Positions 45,574 to 53,095 of a stretch of 53,143 nucleotides of DNA are shown in pieces. Location of the stretch: positions 1 to 53,143 of the forward strand of contig NZ_JANLNV010000001.1 of assembly GCF_025465935.1 (NCBI RefSeq). Reading direction: 5' to 3'. Position numbers and translations under genes: made by a program. This DNA is from Pseudomonas sp. 7P_10.2_Bac1. Lineage in GTDB: Bacteria; Pseudomonadota; Gammaproteobacteria; Pseudomonadales; Pseudomonadaceae. The stretch's first letter is position 1. Each line of letters opens with the position of its first letter. Under the pieces are notes generated by a model. It saw nothing but the letters and a program-made list of their open reading frames with translations. It did no database searches and was not told the origin of the DNA.

Positions 45574-47522
45574 AAATAGATCAAGCTTTGTTTGGCTATG
45601 ATGGCGGACACAGGCTTCTGGCCAGTTCGTTACCCCTAGGACCTGATGCCCCACTCCTAACAGAGCTAAGTGACGTAGTACCCGGCTCGATTTTTGGCAA
45701 TGGGGATGGTTATTGGACTGGACTACCTCTTCCTTCTCTAAAGAAATATGCACTATTACGTACTTGGCCTGCGCCAGAGATGCCGAGACCTGGGTGCGTT
45801 TGGACTCATGCATTACTGCTTGACCCTAAAATACTTGAGCTGTTCGAAGATCTCTCTATTCTCCAGAGCATGGCAAGCCGTCCAAAGAACATGCTAGATA
45901 TGGAGCGATATAAGCATACGATTGAGATCCCGCCAACAAACCACAGCGCATCGCATTATCATTCTGACGAGGCACTAATTTCAGATTTAATTCTTAAGCT
46001 CTATGGGCAAAAAGAAGCAATTATAAAAACTGCCGTGCCGGGTGAACTAGTTGAACCACTATTTGCGGTCTGGTCCCAGCAGTGGCCGCGACTTCGGCGA
46101 AATTTTAAATTCCAAACAGCTCTCACTAGAAGCGCTGCGAGCACCAGCTCTGTCCGAATGGACATTACCACCACACTGGCCTCTTCAGCAGAAGTATCCA
46201 ATGTCGCCCCTGAAAGGCCGGAGTGGGTATGCGCTGCACAGCAAGATGTATATGATGGCCACCGTGGGCCATTACGATCATTCCTGCGAAAATATGGAAG
46301 TGATGTAAAAAGGCAGAAAGCATCGTTCAGACCTTTAGTCCAGCTGAGCCTACTTGATCATAAGTCAACAACAGATGTATCTGGCAAAGTTTTACTGATA
46401 CTCGAAAAATCCTTCCCTTCAGTGGAAGATGCTAAAAGGCTTAAGGAAGACCTTATAAATGGTGACTTGATTCCAAGTGCGCAACCTGGACTGGTAATTC
46501 ATATATTAGCGAATGATTCAACTGACATTCTACCCACGCCAAATGTAAATGGCCTAGCTCGTATTGCCAACATTGATCCTAGAAGCTCAGTTGAACTGGT
46601 TGAAATTGCAGAACGGGCTATAGCATCGACCGCTCCAATTGGCTTGGCGATCCAGGACCTACTGATTAATAAAATTTCTATTTTTTCTCAAACTTGGCTT
46701 CTTGAAAACTCGACTAGCAACATTACAAAGTTTTTCTGTAAAAACAAACCGAGCTTAATTACAGAGCAAACACTCTACCGATTGAGCGATGACGACTTAA
46801 TTTATGCTCTACCATACATCACCAACAGCCCTGACTCCTTGGCAGCAATTATGGGAATACTATTGTCTCGTGAAAGCAAAGAGCTTGCCACAATTCTATT
46901 TGATCTTACCCCACAAGAAACTGCATCCGCAGTCCTTAGCAGAGCGTCCGATTTTGGCTTGCCATCCAATAGTATTTGGATAACTGAGCTACTTAGGCGT
47001 CGTAATCTCTTGCTGGACTGTGATGTTCTCAAGTCAGCAACAACCCCAGACATAATCCTAGAATGCGTCAATGCGTTGGGCTGGCTTTCACCCGAGGTAC
47101 TGAAGGCCGGGTGTGATCCATGGGCGAACGCGATTGCTGAATTAAATCCGAGCCTACTCAGCAAAAAAGAGGAGCATCTTGCAGCCTTCTTCACAGCCCT
47201 CGCCCTACACACAGGAAAACAGTCGGGACTGAGTGTTGTCGAACGTTTTTTCGATACCTTGCACTCAAAAATAATGAACTCCGACCTGAACCAAAAGACA
47301 GTAGACTTTCTTCTACCGCACTTGGCGAGCGTCGGATTTTTCAAAGGTTGGGACCTTGGCCTGCGACTGAGACTCAGCATCGTGGATGCCTATGTAAAGT
47401 ATAATTGGCCACGAAACAGCTTTTTGAACCTCAGCCACAAAAAGAAAACTAGAATAATGCTTGCTGAGGCAGCGACAGAGACTGATGAGGGACATTATTA
47501 CGCAGATGAGTCGCTACTGTAG
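45570..47522 (+). CDS. GTPase-associated protein 1 (GAP1)-like
   Basis: A 650-residue protein, last of the operon. It starts MKIDQALFGYDGGHRLLASS; the Q-x-x-x-GY-x-x-GH-x-L pattern is the hallmark of GAP1 N-terminal domains as I recall them. After about 230 residues it becomes a long helical, leucine-rich region to the end, with no enzyme motif that I recognise. It could be the effector or the nucleotide-state sensor for the GTPases. ATG 45570 overlaps the previous stop; an earlier in-frame start (45549) is less likely. Confidence 0.78.
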   Translation: MKIDQALFGYDGGHRLLASSLPLGPDAPLLTELSDVVPGSIFGNGDGYWTGLPLPSLKKYALLRTWPAPEMPRPGCVWTHALLLDPKILELFEDLSILQSMASRPKNMLDMERYKHTIEIPPTNHSASHYHSDEALISDLILKLYGQKEAIIKTAVPGELVEPLFAVWSQQWPRLRRNFKFQTALTRSAASTSSVRMDITTTLASSAEVSNVAPERPEWVCAAQQDVYDGHRGPLRSFLRKYGSDVKRQKASFRPLVQLSLLDHKSTTDVSGKVLLILEKSFPSVEDAKRLKEDLINGDLIPSAQPGLVIHILANDSTDILPTPNVNGLARIANIDPRSSVELVEIAERAIASTAPIGLAIQDLLINKISIFSQTWLLENSTSNITKFFCKNKPSLITEQTLYRLSDDDLIYALPYITNSPDSLAAIMGILLSRESKELATILFDLTPQETASAVLSRASDFGLPSNSIWITELLRRRNLLLDCDVLKSATTPDIILECVNALGWLSPEVLKAGCDPWANAIAELNPSLLSKKEEHLAAFFTALALHTGKQSGLSVVERFFDTLHSKIMNSDLNQKTVDFLLPHLASVGFFKGWDLGLRLRLSIVDAYVKYNWPRNSFLNLSHKKKTRIMLAEAATETDEGHYYADESLL

Positions 47523-47547
47523 AAACAATCAAAACGAGCAAATTTCG

Positions 47548-47573
47548 TTGCACTTGGCGCCAGCCTAGTGCAA
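47548..47573. terminator. Hairpin after the GTPase operon
   Basis: TTGCACTTGGC pairs with GCCTAGTGCAA (one mismatch in 11) around the loop GCCA, 26 bases after the GAP1-like stop. There is no T-run on the plus strand. It probably ends or stabilises the operon mRNA; the rest of 47523-47717 shows nothing else. Confidence 0.5.
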
Positions 47574-47717
47574 CTCAACACAAGCTGAGGCATTACTTTA
47601 CACCTCATCTACATCAAACTTTTCTACTAACACACCCCAGACCAATTACAGCAACAACGGAAAGGCAATAGAATAGCAAACTCTTCTGCAGTCGTGTTTT
47701 ACACGCCACATGAAAAT

Positions 47718-48218
47718 TTACTTATTTACTCGTCGCCATACCCAACCTCCACTCGCAACCAAACTGGTACGATGCGAATGCCCGATATAGAGACCCTCGA
47801 GGTTGCTAGCGTCTATTATTCTTAACTGCAACGTCCCAAAATACGCGTGATGATCTTCTCGGTCATACCACTCACCTGTGATATACGAATTTTTAATCAC
47901 ACCAAACACACAGTAATTCTTACCCTTGGCATCAAATTCTGCATATATATAGCGACCAAATTGTTTTATGTACGTATAGCTGTGACGATCTACGACCGCT
48001 GTGAAATTTGGACTACCTGGCGCCTCCCACACTTGCTCCCATTTCCCCGCTAGCTTTGGCGGCTTATCTCTAAAGAATCCTCGGACTGGCAATCAGTGCA
48101 AATACTTTACAAAATAATGCGATAAGCTAAAGTCAAGCAATGTTTTAACAAGAAGCACAGAGCTAGGCGCAATCAGCCCCGTCACAATAACGTTCCAATC
48201 AATTGCGAGAGAAATCAT
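47718..48218 (-). pseudogene. Membrane-anchored beta-rich protein split by one in-frame TGA
   Basis: The 124 codons from TTG 48092 to 47718 encode a beta-rich domain (GKWEQVWEAPGS near the start, ITGEWYDREDHHAYFGTLQL in the middle and GGWVWRRV at the end). In the same frame directly upstream lie 41 more codons from ATG 48218, with a hydrophobic helix (VIVTGLIAPSSVLLVKTLL), separated only by TGA at 48095-48093. Restoring that codon, for example to TGG, would give a 166-residue protein with a membrane anchor and a lipocalin-like barrel. This layout is reminiscent of small anchored effectors such as Cap15 of CBASS, but the match is structural guesswork. It may be a dead gene, a sequencing error or two separate pieces. 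Confidence 0.6.
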
Positions 48219-48347
48219 CTTATTTTCTTAATCGACTCGTGTGTGCAATAACATACCTGACCCACAACTCCCTTGAAGCCAAGAAAGCTGTTATCAATAT
48301 ACTAAAGTTAAGCAACGAGCAGTCGAGACCGCCCGCTTTAGAGGATA

Positions 48348-48596
48348 TTAGACGAGGGAGTCTGGATCACTACGCTTTCGAGAAAGCTCAGGCAGAAGGA
48401 TTTGCGGGCGACAATTCAGATTTTCTGCCAAACGGTAAAGTTTTTCTACAGTCAGATTCACTTCACCTCTCTCAATCCTACCTACGTAGCTGCGGTCCAT
48501 CCCACAGGCGAGTGCTAGAGCGTCTTGGGATAACCCAATCAACAATCTCTGCTCTCGGATATTTTGTCCCAGAGAGTGTGCTATCTCCTGCCGCAT
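48348..48596 (-). CDS. XRE-family regulator, C-protein-like
   Basis: An 82-residue DNA-binding protein made of a single XRE helix-turn-helix (QNIREQRLLIGLSQDALALA, then GMDRSYVGRIERGEVNL). Size and sequence resemble the controller (C) proteins of restriction-modification operons and other small self-regulators. GAGG is placed 6 bases before ATG 48596. It faces the winged-helix and helicase genes across 105 bp that include a perfect palindrome, the likely operator. Confidence 0.88.
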   Translation of the reverse strand: MRQEIAHSLGQNIREQRLLIGLSQDALALACGMDRSYVGRIERGEVNLTVEKLYRLAENLNCRPQILLPELSRKRSDPDSLV

Positions 48597-48634
48597 AACC
48601 GCCTCGCCTTACACAAGGCGAAACTATCGGTCGT

Positions 48635-48667
48635 TTACTGATCATCGCGCTACGGATTATAATCCGC
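48635..48667 (+). promoter_or_regulatory. Promoter with overlapping palindromic operator
   Basis: TTTACT (48635-48640) and TATAAT (48659-48664) are separated by 18 bases, giving a good promoter for the gene at 48702. The -10 box lies inside the perfect 14-base palindrome CGGATTATAATCCG (48654-48667). Binding of the divergent XRE protein there would block this promoter, so control of the helicase operon by that protein is a reasonable prediction. Confidence 0.65.
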
Positions 48668-48701
48668 ATTTTGTGCCACTCTGCTAATCCTGGGTGCTTG
48701 T

Positions 48702-49274
48702 ATGAAACCCGCGACATTTAAGCTAGACAGGTGCCTCTACGCCCTGCTCCAGGATGGAGATCTGCAACGTTTCACAATCCGACAGCTGCGGGATGCATAC
48801 GCGAGCAAAAGCGGCTGCGTAGGATTTTCTACGAGCGGGCTTTGGCGATACGTTTACGACCAGGTCACACGATTGAAGCGCGTGGGCTGGGTCCGCCTAG
48901 ATCCTGCTCGCCGCCGACGAGATCAACTCTATTTCGTGGAGGCAATCCCAGACTCGTTGAACGTTGACCTAGTGGATGGGCACTCATCTCGTACAGAGCT
49001 TTCCACTACCGAGCAGACGCCAGAGCTTTCCGCTGACTCCACTACCTCAATCTCAAAGCCAGTGTTGCGTCTTCAGGCACTAGCGAAAGAAATACGTCTT
49101 GACATGCTCTCCTCAGTTGGAGAAGCGGAGCGCTTCAAGCAGCTAATAGCCGAAATGCCTCAACTCAAGGCCCAGGTCGAGGACGACTACGTTGCAGCCA
49201 GAGATAGATCGTCACGCCTACTAGGCCATTTAAGAGCAGTAGAAAAGACGCTTAAGTTGTTGGTGAAAGAATGA
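48702..49274 (+). CDS. Winged-helix / coiled-coil protein paired with helicase
   Basis: A 190-residue protein of unknown family. Residues 1-85 (RFTIRQLRDAYASKSGCVGF, then LWRYVYDQVTRLKRVGWVRL) look like a winged helix with a basic end (ARRRRDQ). A polar linker (about 85-125) leads to a C-terminal coiled coil (125-190). Its stop overlaps the helicase start in ATGA, so the two are made together. It probably acts as DNA-binding or target-sensing partner of the helicase; this is inferred from position only. Confidence 0.7.
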   Translation: MKPATFKLDRCLYALLQDGDLQRFTIRQLRDAYASKSGCVGFSTSGLWRYVYDQVTRLKRVGWVRLDPARRRRDQLYFVEAIPDSLNVDLVDGHSSRTELSTTEQTPELSADSTTSISKPVLRLQALAKEIRLDMLSSVGEAERFKQLIAEMPQLKAQVEDDYVAARDRSSRLLGHLRAVEKTLKLLVKE

Positions 49275-50665
49275 CAAAGCTTCGTACATGGCAACGTCTG
49301 TGCATTGACGCTGCCCTTCTCACTTATAGAGCGTCGCCACACTTTTTCTGTCAAGCAACTCCAGGGGCTGGCAAAAGCCGTATGGCAGCAGAAACTGCAA
49401 AACAATTGTTCTCACAAAATGCAATAGATTTCGTGCTCTGCTTTGGCCCATCCTGCCAAATCGTTAATGGGTTAGCCAAAACGTTCTCCAAGGTCTTGGG
49501 TAAACCATTTGACGGACGTCTAGGAGCCATAGGTGAAGCAATTACGTATCAAGCCATGGAGTTCCAGAGTGATTCGTTCTGGCAACTCTTAGATGATTAT
49601 CGGGTTTTTGCCGTTTTTGACGAGATCCACCATTGCTCAGGAAATGAGCACACTCTTGGAAATTCGTGGGGGCACACCGTGCTTCAACGTATTCAGGATC
49701 GGGCAACTTACACACTTGCGCATTCAGGCACACCCTGGCGTTCAGATGAGCAAGCTATCGCTCTGGCTCGTTACTCAACCCCCCATGGATATCTAATTTG
49801 TGACTACCGGTATGGATTACGAGAATCCATTAATGATGGAGTATGCCGCACCCCACGCATAGCGCTCGTGGAAGTTAATAGTATTCGGGTAGAGACTGTC
49901 AGCGAAAGCACTCCGTCGATATCCGATTACTCCAGCATCGCAGAGCTGTTGAGTGACTCACCTGTTACTTTCGAAGATCTGATTTCCCATAATGATGTAG
50001 TAAAAGAAATTTTATCTTTAGGATGTCATCGGTTGAATAGCCTTCTATCAAGCGATCCAAGTGCTGGCGGCCTTGTCATTGCATCAAACGTTCATCATGC
50101 TTATCAAGTGGCCGCGGCACTCAGAAACATGAATGAGGAATGCCGGGTAGTTACCAATCGCACTACAGATGCACAATCAATTATTGATACATTTCGAAAC
50201 GGCGCAGGTCGCTGGATCGTCGCGGTTGGTATGATCAGTGAAGGCACTGACATCCCGAGACTCCGAGTCTGTTGCTACCTGAGCAGAATCAGAACTGAAC
50301 TCCATTATAGGCAAGTGCTTGGCCGTGTACTTCGGCGCACTGGGACCTTCGATGACCATGCGTGGCTTTATGTCCTAGCTGAACCATCACTGCTTCGCTT
50401 CTCACATCGGATCGCTTCAGACCTACCAGATGACTACGCAGTAGTAGATCTGATTCCTACTATCAATACAGACATAGTTGAACCAACTATGCTGATTGAT
50501 CTATCTCAGTCCATTGAAGAACACGCCGTCAGTGATGAGGACATTATCCATACAGCCAAGGCTGAACGTAGAAACCTAACTCTCAATTCCGAAATAGATA
50601 ATCATCGATGCCATCAAATCGATCTCACATCCGGCTTCAGAACTGAAATCCTATCAATCTATTGA
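49271..50665 (+). CDS. SF2 DEIH-box helicase
   Basis: A 464-residue superfamily 2 helicase or translocase. Motif I is ATPGAGKS (29-36), motif II DEIH (117-120), motif III SGT (152-154), motif V GMISEGTDIP (320-329) and motif VI Q348-VLGRVLR. Both RecA-like halves are complete, so it should hydrolyse ATP. No nuclease domain is attached, and neither a methylase nor a restriction subunit is next to it. With its small partner it looks like a compact two-gene defence or repair module of the type III restriction-helicase kind. Confidence 0.88.
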   Translation: MTKLRTWQRLCIDAALLTYRASPHFFCQATPGAGKSRMAAETAKQLFSQNAIDFVLCFGPSCQIVNGLAKTFSKVLGKPFDGRLGAIGEAITYQAMEFQSDSFWQLLDDYRVFAVFDEIHHCSGNEHTLGNSWGHTVLQRIQDRATYTLAHSGTPWRSDEQAIALARYSTPHGYLICDYRYGLRESINDGVCRTPRIALVEVNSIRVETVSESTPSISDYSSIAELLSDSPVTFEDLISHNDVVKEILSLGCHRLNSLLSSDPSAGGLVIASNVHHAYQVAAALRNMNEECRVVTNRTTDAQSIIDTFRNGAGRWIVAVGMISEGTDIPRLRVCCYLSRIRTELHYRQVLGRVLRRTGTFDDHAWLYVLAEPSLLRFSHRIASDLPDDYAVVDLIPTINTDIVEPTMLIDLSQSIEEHAVSDEDIIHTAKAERRNLTLNSEIDNHRCHQIDLTSGFRTEILSIY

Positions 50666-50733
50666 GCTCGCTATCTTCTCCGACGCAATCAGATGCAGCA
50701 GACGTTATCCTTGTGCACTCACGGAGATTGTAA

Positions 50734-50997
50734 ATGACCTACATAAGCTTTGTACCCTGCACTTCAACACCAACTGAATGTTGGAGTGCAGATCACTACA
50801 GTTACCTGGCAAGACTACACTATATTGTAACCAAGGCTCACCATGTACTTGGCAGCACAGAGATTGCGAAGTCATGGCTTATCAAGCCTGCGATCGCTCT
50901 TGGCCATAATCCACCTTACTCTCTACTAGCCGAGCAAACCGGATTCTCAGCAGTCAATGAACTCTTGATCCGAATCGAATATGGAGTATATACATAA
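50734..50997 (+). CDS. Orphan Xre/MbcA/ParS-type antitoxin domain protein
   Basis: An 87-residue protein whose second half (STEIAKSWLIKPAIALGHNP, then YSLLAEQTGFSAVNELL and RIEYGV) matches the toxin-binding domain of Xre/ParS antitoxins that pair with RES toxins (DUF2384 family). The usual N-terminal helix-turn-helix is missing; only about 40 residues of other sequence precede it. GGAG is 7 bases before the ATG. No RES toxin follows; instead the gene abuts an IS5-type remnant, so the toxin may have been lost. Confidence 0.7.
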   Translation: MTYISFVPCTSTPTECWSADHYSYLARLHYIVTKAHHVLGSTEIAKSWLIKPAIALGHNPPYSLLAEQTGFSAVNELLIRIEYGVYT

Positions 50998-50999
50998 TT

Positions 51000-51123
51000 C
51001 TCGCTAGATTGTCGAAGCGCGTCACGATCCGGTGGTTCTCTTCCAGCCTGCCAAATATGTGCTTGGTAGTGTTGCGCTGCCGGTACTTGGACCGATCGCA
51101 CAGTCCGATTAAGCCTGGCTTGG
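51000..51123 (-). pseudogene. IS5-family transposase remnant (C-terminal end)
   Basis: The minus strand reads GLCDRSKYRQRNTTKHIFGR and then LEENHRIVTRFDNLAR, the conserved C-terminal region of IS5-family DDE transposases containing the catalytic glutamate region (R-N-x-x-x-x-x-FGRLE). A TAA lies just upstream in frame and the rest of the element is gone. No inverted terminal repeats were found. It marks past insertion-sequence activity in the island. Confidence 0.75.
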
Positions 51124-51471
51124 GTTAGCGCTGCATCGTGGCCAGCGGAATGACGGATTGCTTTCGGTCTTGCTCGCAGTAGCGGCATCGTGTTTCGGCG
51201 TCGTATCTGCTAGCAAACAACCATTTGCAGCGCTTATCTCGTCACGAAGCCCCCAGAGCACAGCGTCCCGCTTTAGAAGGCCTGGAGTTTTGGTAAATAG
51301 ATCATCAACCTCTGCTCAGGCCTCATCCGAAAACTCTTAACGCTTTGCCATCACAGAGTTCTTCCGTCGATGGCTGGGGATTCTACAAAATTCTCAGCAT
51401 TCGAGAGCGATTGTAGGGCTTCTCAGGATTTCGTACATAGCCTAATCAACCCGCCCAAAACGCCAAGAGCG
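51124..51471. other. Gene-poor, degraded stretch
   Basis: No intact gene is visible in these 348 bases. The minus strand has a protein-like reading frame (DDLFTKTPGLLKRDAVLWGL, then RDEISAANGCLLADT) that is interrupted upstream by two stops (near 51340 and 51320) and ends at about 51120. It may be the relic of another gene lost with the transposase. The product cannot be named. Confidence 0.4.
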
Positions 51472-52365
51472 TCACTCGTAGTAATGACTACAGTCGTGAC
51501 TACAGTAGATATGCTGATCTCTTTCCACCGGAGGCGTTTCACTCGGATGGAAAAATTCTTCGCAGTAGCTGCATTTAAACATGCGGGTATTGACACCGCA
51601 CTCCAAGCACTTCCCCACATAAGTCTGACACTCCTGCGGATTTAAAATATCAATCAAATAGGCTCTATCACCACACCTATAACAATCCAACAAATTAGTT
51701 TGAAATTCAATGTTCACTTGTCCAAAGCAAGTCAAGCAAATAAGGGCCTCATCAAAGCAGTCATCTATTTGAAATGCCTCGCCACTGACCATGGAATCAG
51801 CTTGGCAATGTATGCAAGTAAATAAGGGAGTATCAGCAGTACAAATTAGGTCTTGAACAAACTCATGCACACCCTCGCGCCATGCCTTCATTCGCGCTAG
51901 TCCCGAAGGCATTTTCAATTGACTGAATAGCTCTTTGCCGAAATGGAACCGCGAAATGGCATGCATAAAGAAAAAAGAGCGAACCACAATTTTCGCCAGC
52001 TCCGCATCCGGCAAAGTTAGCTGCCCTCGATGCACCAATGCATTCCTACAGTGGATCAAATTTTTAAACTCAGTCTTCCCACCCAGATTCAGACGATGTG
52101 TATTGAAGTAATGATTGAGGATTTGTGCAAAATCAACGTAGTCGTTCGCAGCAACGCCATTCTTGATCTTCGTGATATCCTTCACTTTGCCCGAGCTCGT
52201 AAAATAATATTTGAAGAAAAGCTCTAGGGCTATTTGGGAATTAACCGCAGCGAATTTAAATTTTTTGGGATCATTGGCTGCTTCTTTAAACAGCTGAAGT
52301 GAAAAGCATGCAAACTCTATGTATGCGGTTTCGAGTTCTTCAGCGGAGGGAAGTGTTTTGCTCAA
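51472..52365 (-). CDS. HEPN-like protein with C-terminal zinc ribbons
   Basis: A 297-residue protein. The N-terminal helical half has R107-NALV-H112, the R-x4-H motif of HEPN nucleases, in a context (FKNLIHCRNALVHRGQL) typical of that fold. The C-terminal half has successive CxxC pairs: C184-C187, C210-C213, C228-C231, C253-C256 and C265-C268, then C288 and C292, suggesting two or three zinc ribbons. It may be an RNase toxin or a RNA-binding sensor. The start is TTG 52365 with only a weak GAG-type site; a stop lies upstream and no better codon exists. No antitoxin partner is obvious. Confidence 0.7.
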   Translation of the reverse strand: MSKTLPSAEELETAYIEFACFSLQLFKEAANDPKKFKFAAVNSQIALELFFKYYFTSSGKVKDITKIKNGVAANDYVDFAQILNHYFNTHRLNLGGKTEFKNLIHCRNALVHRGQLTLPDAELAKIVVRSFFFMHAISRFHFGKELFSQLKMPSGLARMKAWREGVHEFVQDLICTADTPLFTCIHCQADSMVSGEAFQIDDCFDEALICLTCFGQVNIEFQTNLLDCYRCGDRAYLIDILNPQECQTYVGKCLECGVNTRMFKCSYCEEFFHPSETPPVERDQHIYCSHDCSHYYE

Positions 52366-52379
52366 AGTAAAGACTCTTG

Positions 52380-52661
52380 ATGGAAATGGATGATATCATT
52401 GAGCCACACCTGATTTTTCTTTTCAATCGATTGGTCAGCATAAGGTGCCGTTCTGTCCACTTGAGGCAGGTTCCAGTGAAATTTGGTGCTCGCTACGATC
52501 TGGCGGATTACACCAGGGCCTTTCAACCCCAGACAATCTCATCAACGCTGCAAACGCTTACACGTGGTATGACTGCGCCGAGTGAGGCCCCTTTACTACA
52601 GAATTTTACCAGATTCGTTCTCCAGTTAACTGAGACAATCGGTGAAGGCCTATCTCGATAA
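52380..52661 (+). CDS. Small hypothetical protein, doubtful
   Basis: A 93-residue reading frame that diverges from the HEPN-like gene with only 14 bp between them. Its end (LADYTRAFQPQTISSTLQTL, then RGMTAPSEAPLLQNFTRFVL) looks protein-like, but no ribosome-binding site precedes ATG 52380 and I recognise no domain. It could be the remaining end of a longer lost gene. The rest of 52366-52789 shows nothing clear. Confidence 0.3.
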   Translation: MEMDDIIEPHLIFLFNRLVSIRCRSVHLRQVPVKFGARYDLADYTRAFQPQTISSTLQTLTRGMTAPSEAPLLQNFTRFVLQLTETIGEGLSR

Positions 52662-52789
52662 ATTTTCTGCGGACTGTTGTTTAGCACTGAAAGCGGCATC
52701 TCAATTGACCACCTCTATAGTCAACGTATGCCAACACTGGTGCTTACGCTCATTAAGATGTCACGCTGCGTTCACCACACTAATATCGG

Positions 52790-53095
52790 CTAAATTTTTT
52801 TCCTAACCACGTAACGATATTCGTGCGGAGAAAATCGCCCTCCTGGACCGAACAGTAGCTGGGCAGTACAGCGTTCCAAGTAAGCCAAAGCGCGCTGAGA
52901 AACATAGCACTCGTAATACGACCGCTGTTCTGGCGGTACCACAGCGCGATTCTTAAGGCAAAGCTTGACCAGTTGACTCAGTAAATAGCCACGAACATCA
53001 TACTCAGCGTCCACTGCTTGCAGCACTATTGTATAGCAAAACTGAAATTTTGGTATCGGATCACGACCACCTGGATGCAGTGTTAGATCGTTCAT
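52790..53095 (-). CDS. Hypothetical protein, 101 residues
   Basis: A complete small gene near the window end. ATG 53095 follows a perfect AGGAGG with 5 bases between, which is the best site in the island; the same frame continues open to the window edge but a longer start is not needed. The product (MNDLTLHPGGRDPIPKFQFC...) is basic at the end, has no signal, no membrane helix and no motif that I recognise. The region CYVSQRALAYLERCTAQLLF is probably helical. Confidence 0.6.
   Translation of the reverse strand: MNDLTLHPGGRDPIPKFQFCYTIVLQAVDAEYDVRGYLLSQLVKLCLKNRAVVPPEQRSYYECYVSQRALAYLERCTAQLLFGPGGRFSPHEYRYVVRKKI

Noticed and set aside
48093..48095. Selenocysteine recoding of the TGA in the beta-rich gene
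   Set aside because: No SECIS-like hairpin directly downstream could be made out and the context suggests tryptophan (TGG) changed to TGA; ordinary inactivation is simpler.
48203..48598. A 131-codon plus-strand frame
   Set aside because: It lies antisense to the XRE regulator, whose helix-turn-helix is unmistakable, so it is a shadow.
51158..51340. A 60-codon plus-strand frame after the transposase remnant
   Set aside because: It is serine-rich, lacks a ribosome-binding site and lies opposite a degraded minus-strand coding relic.
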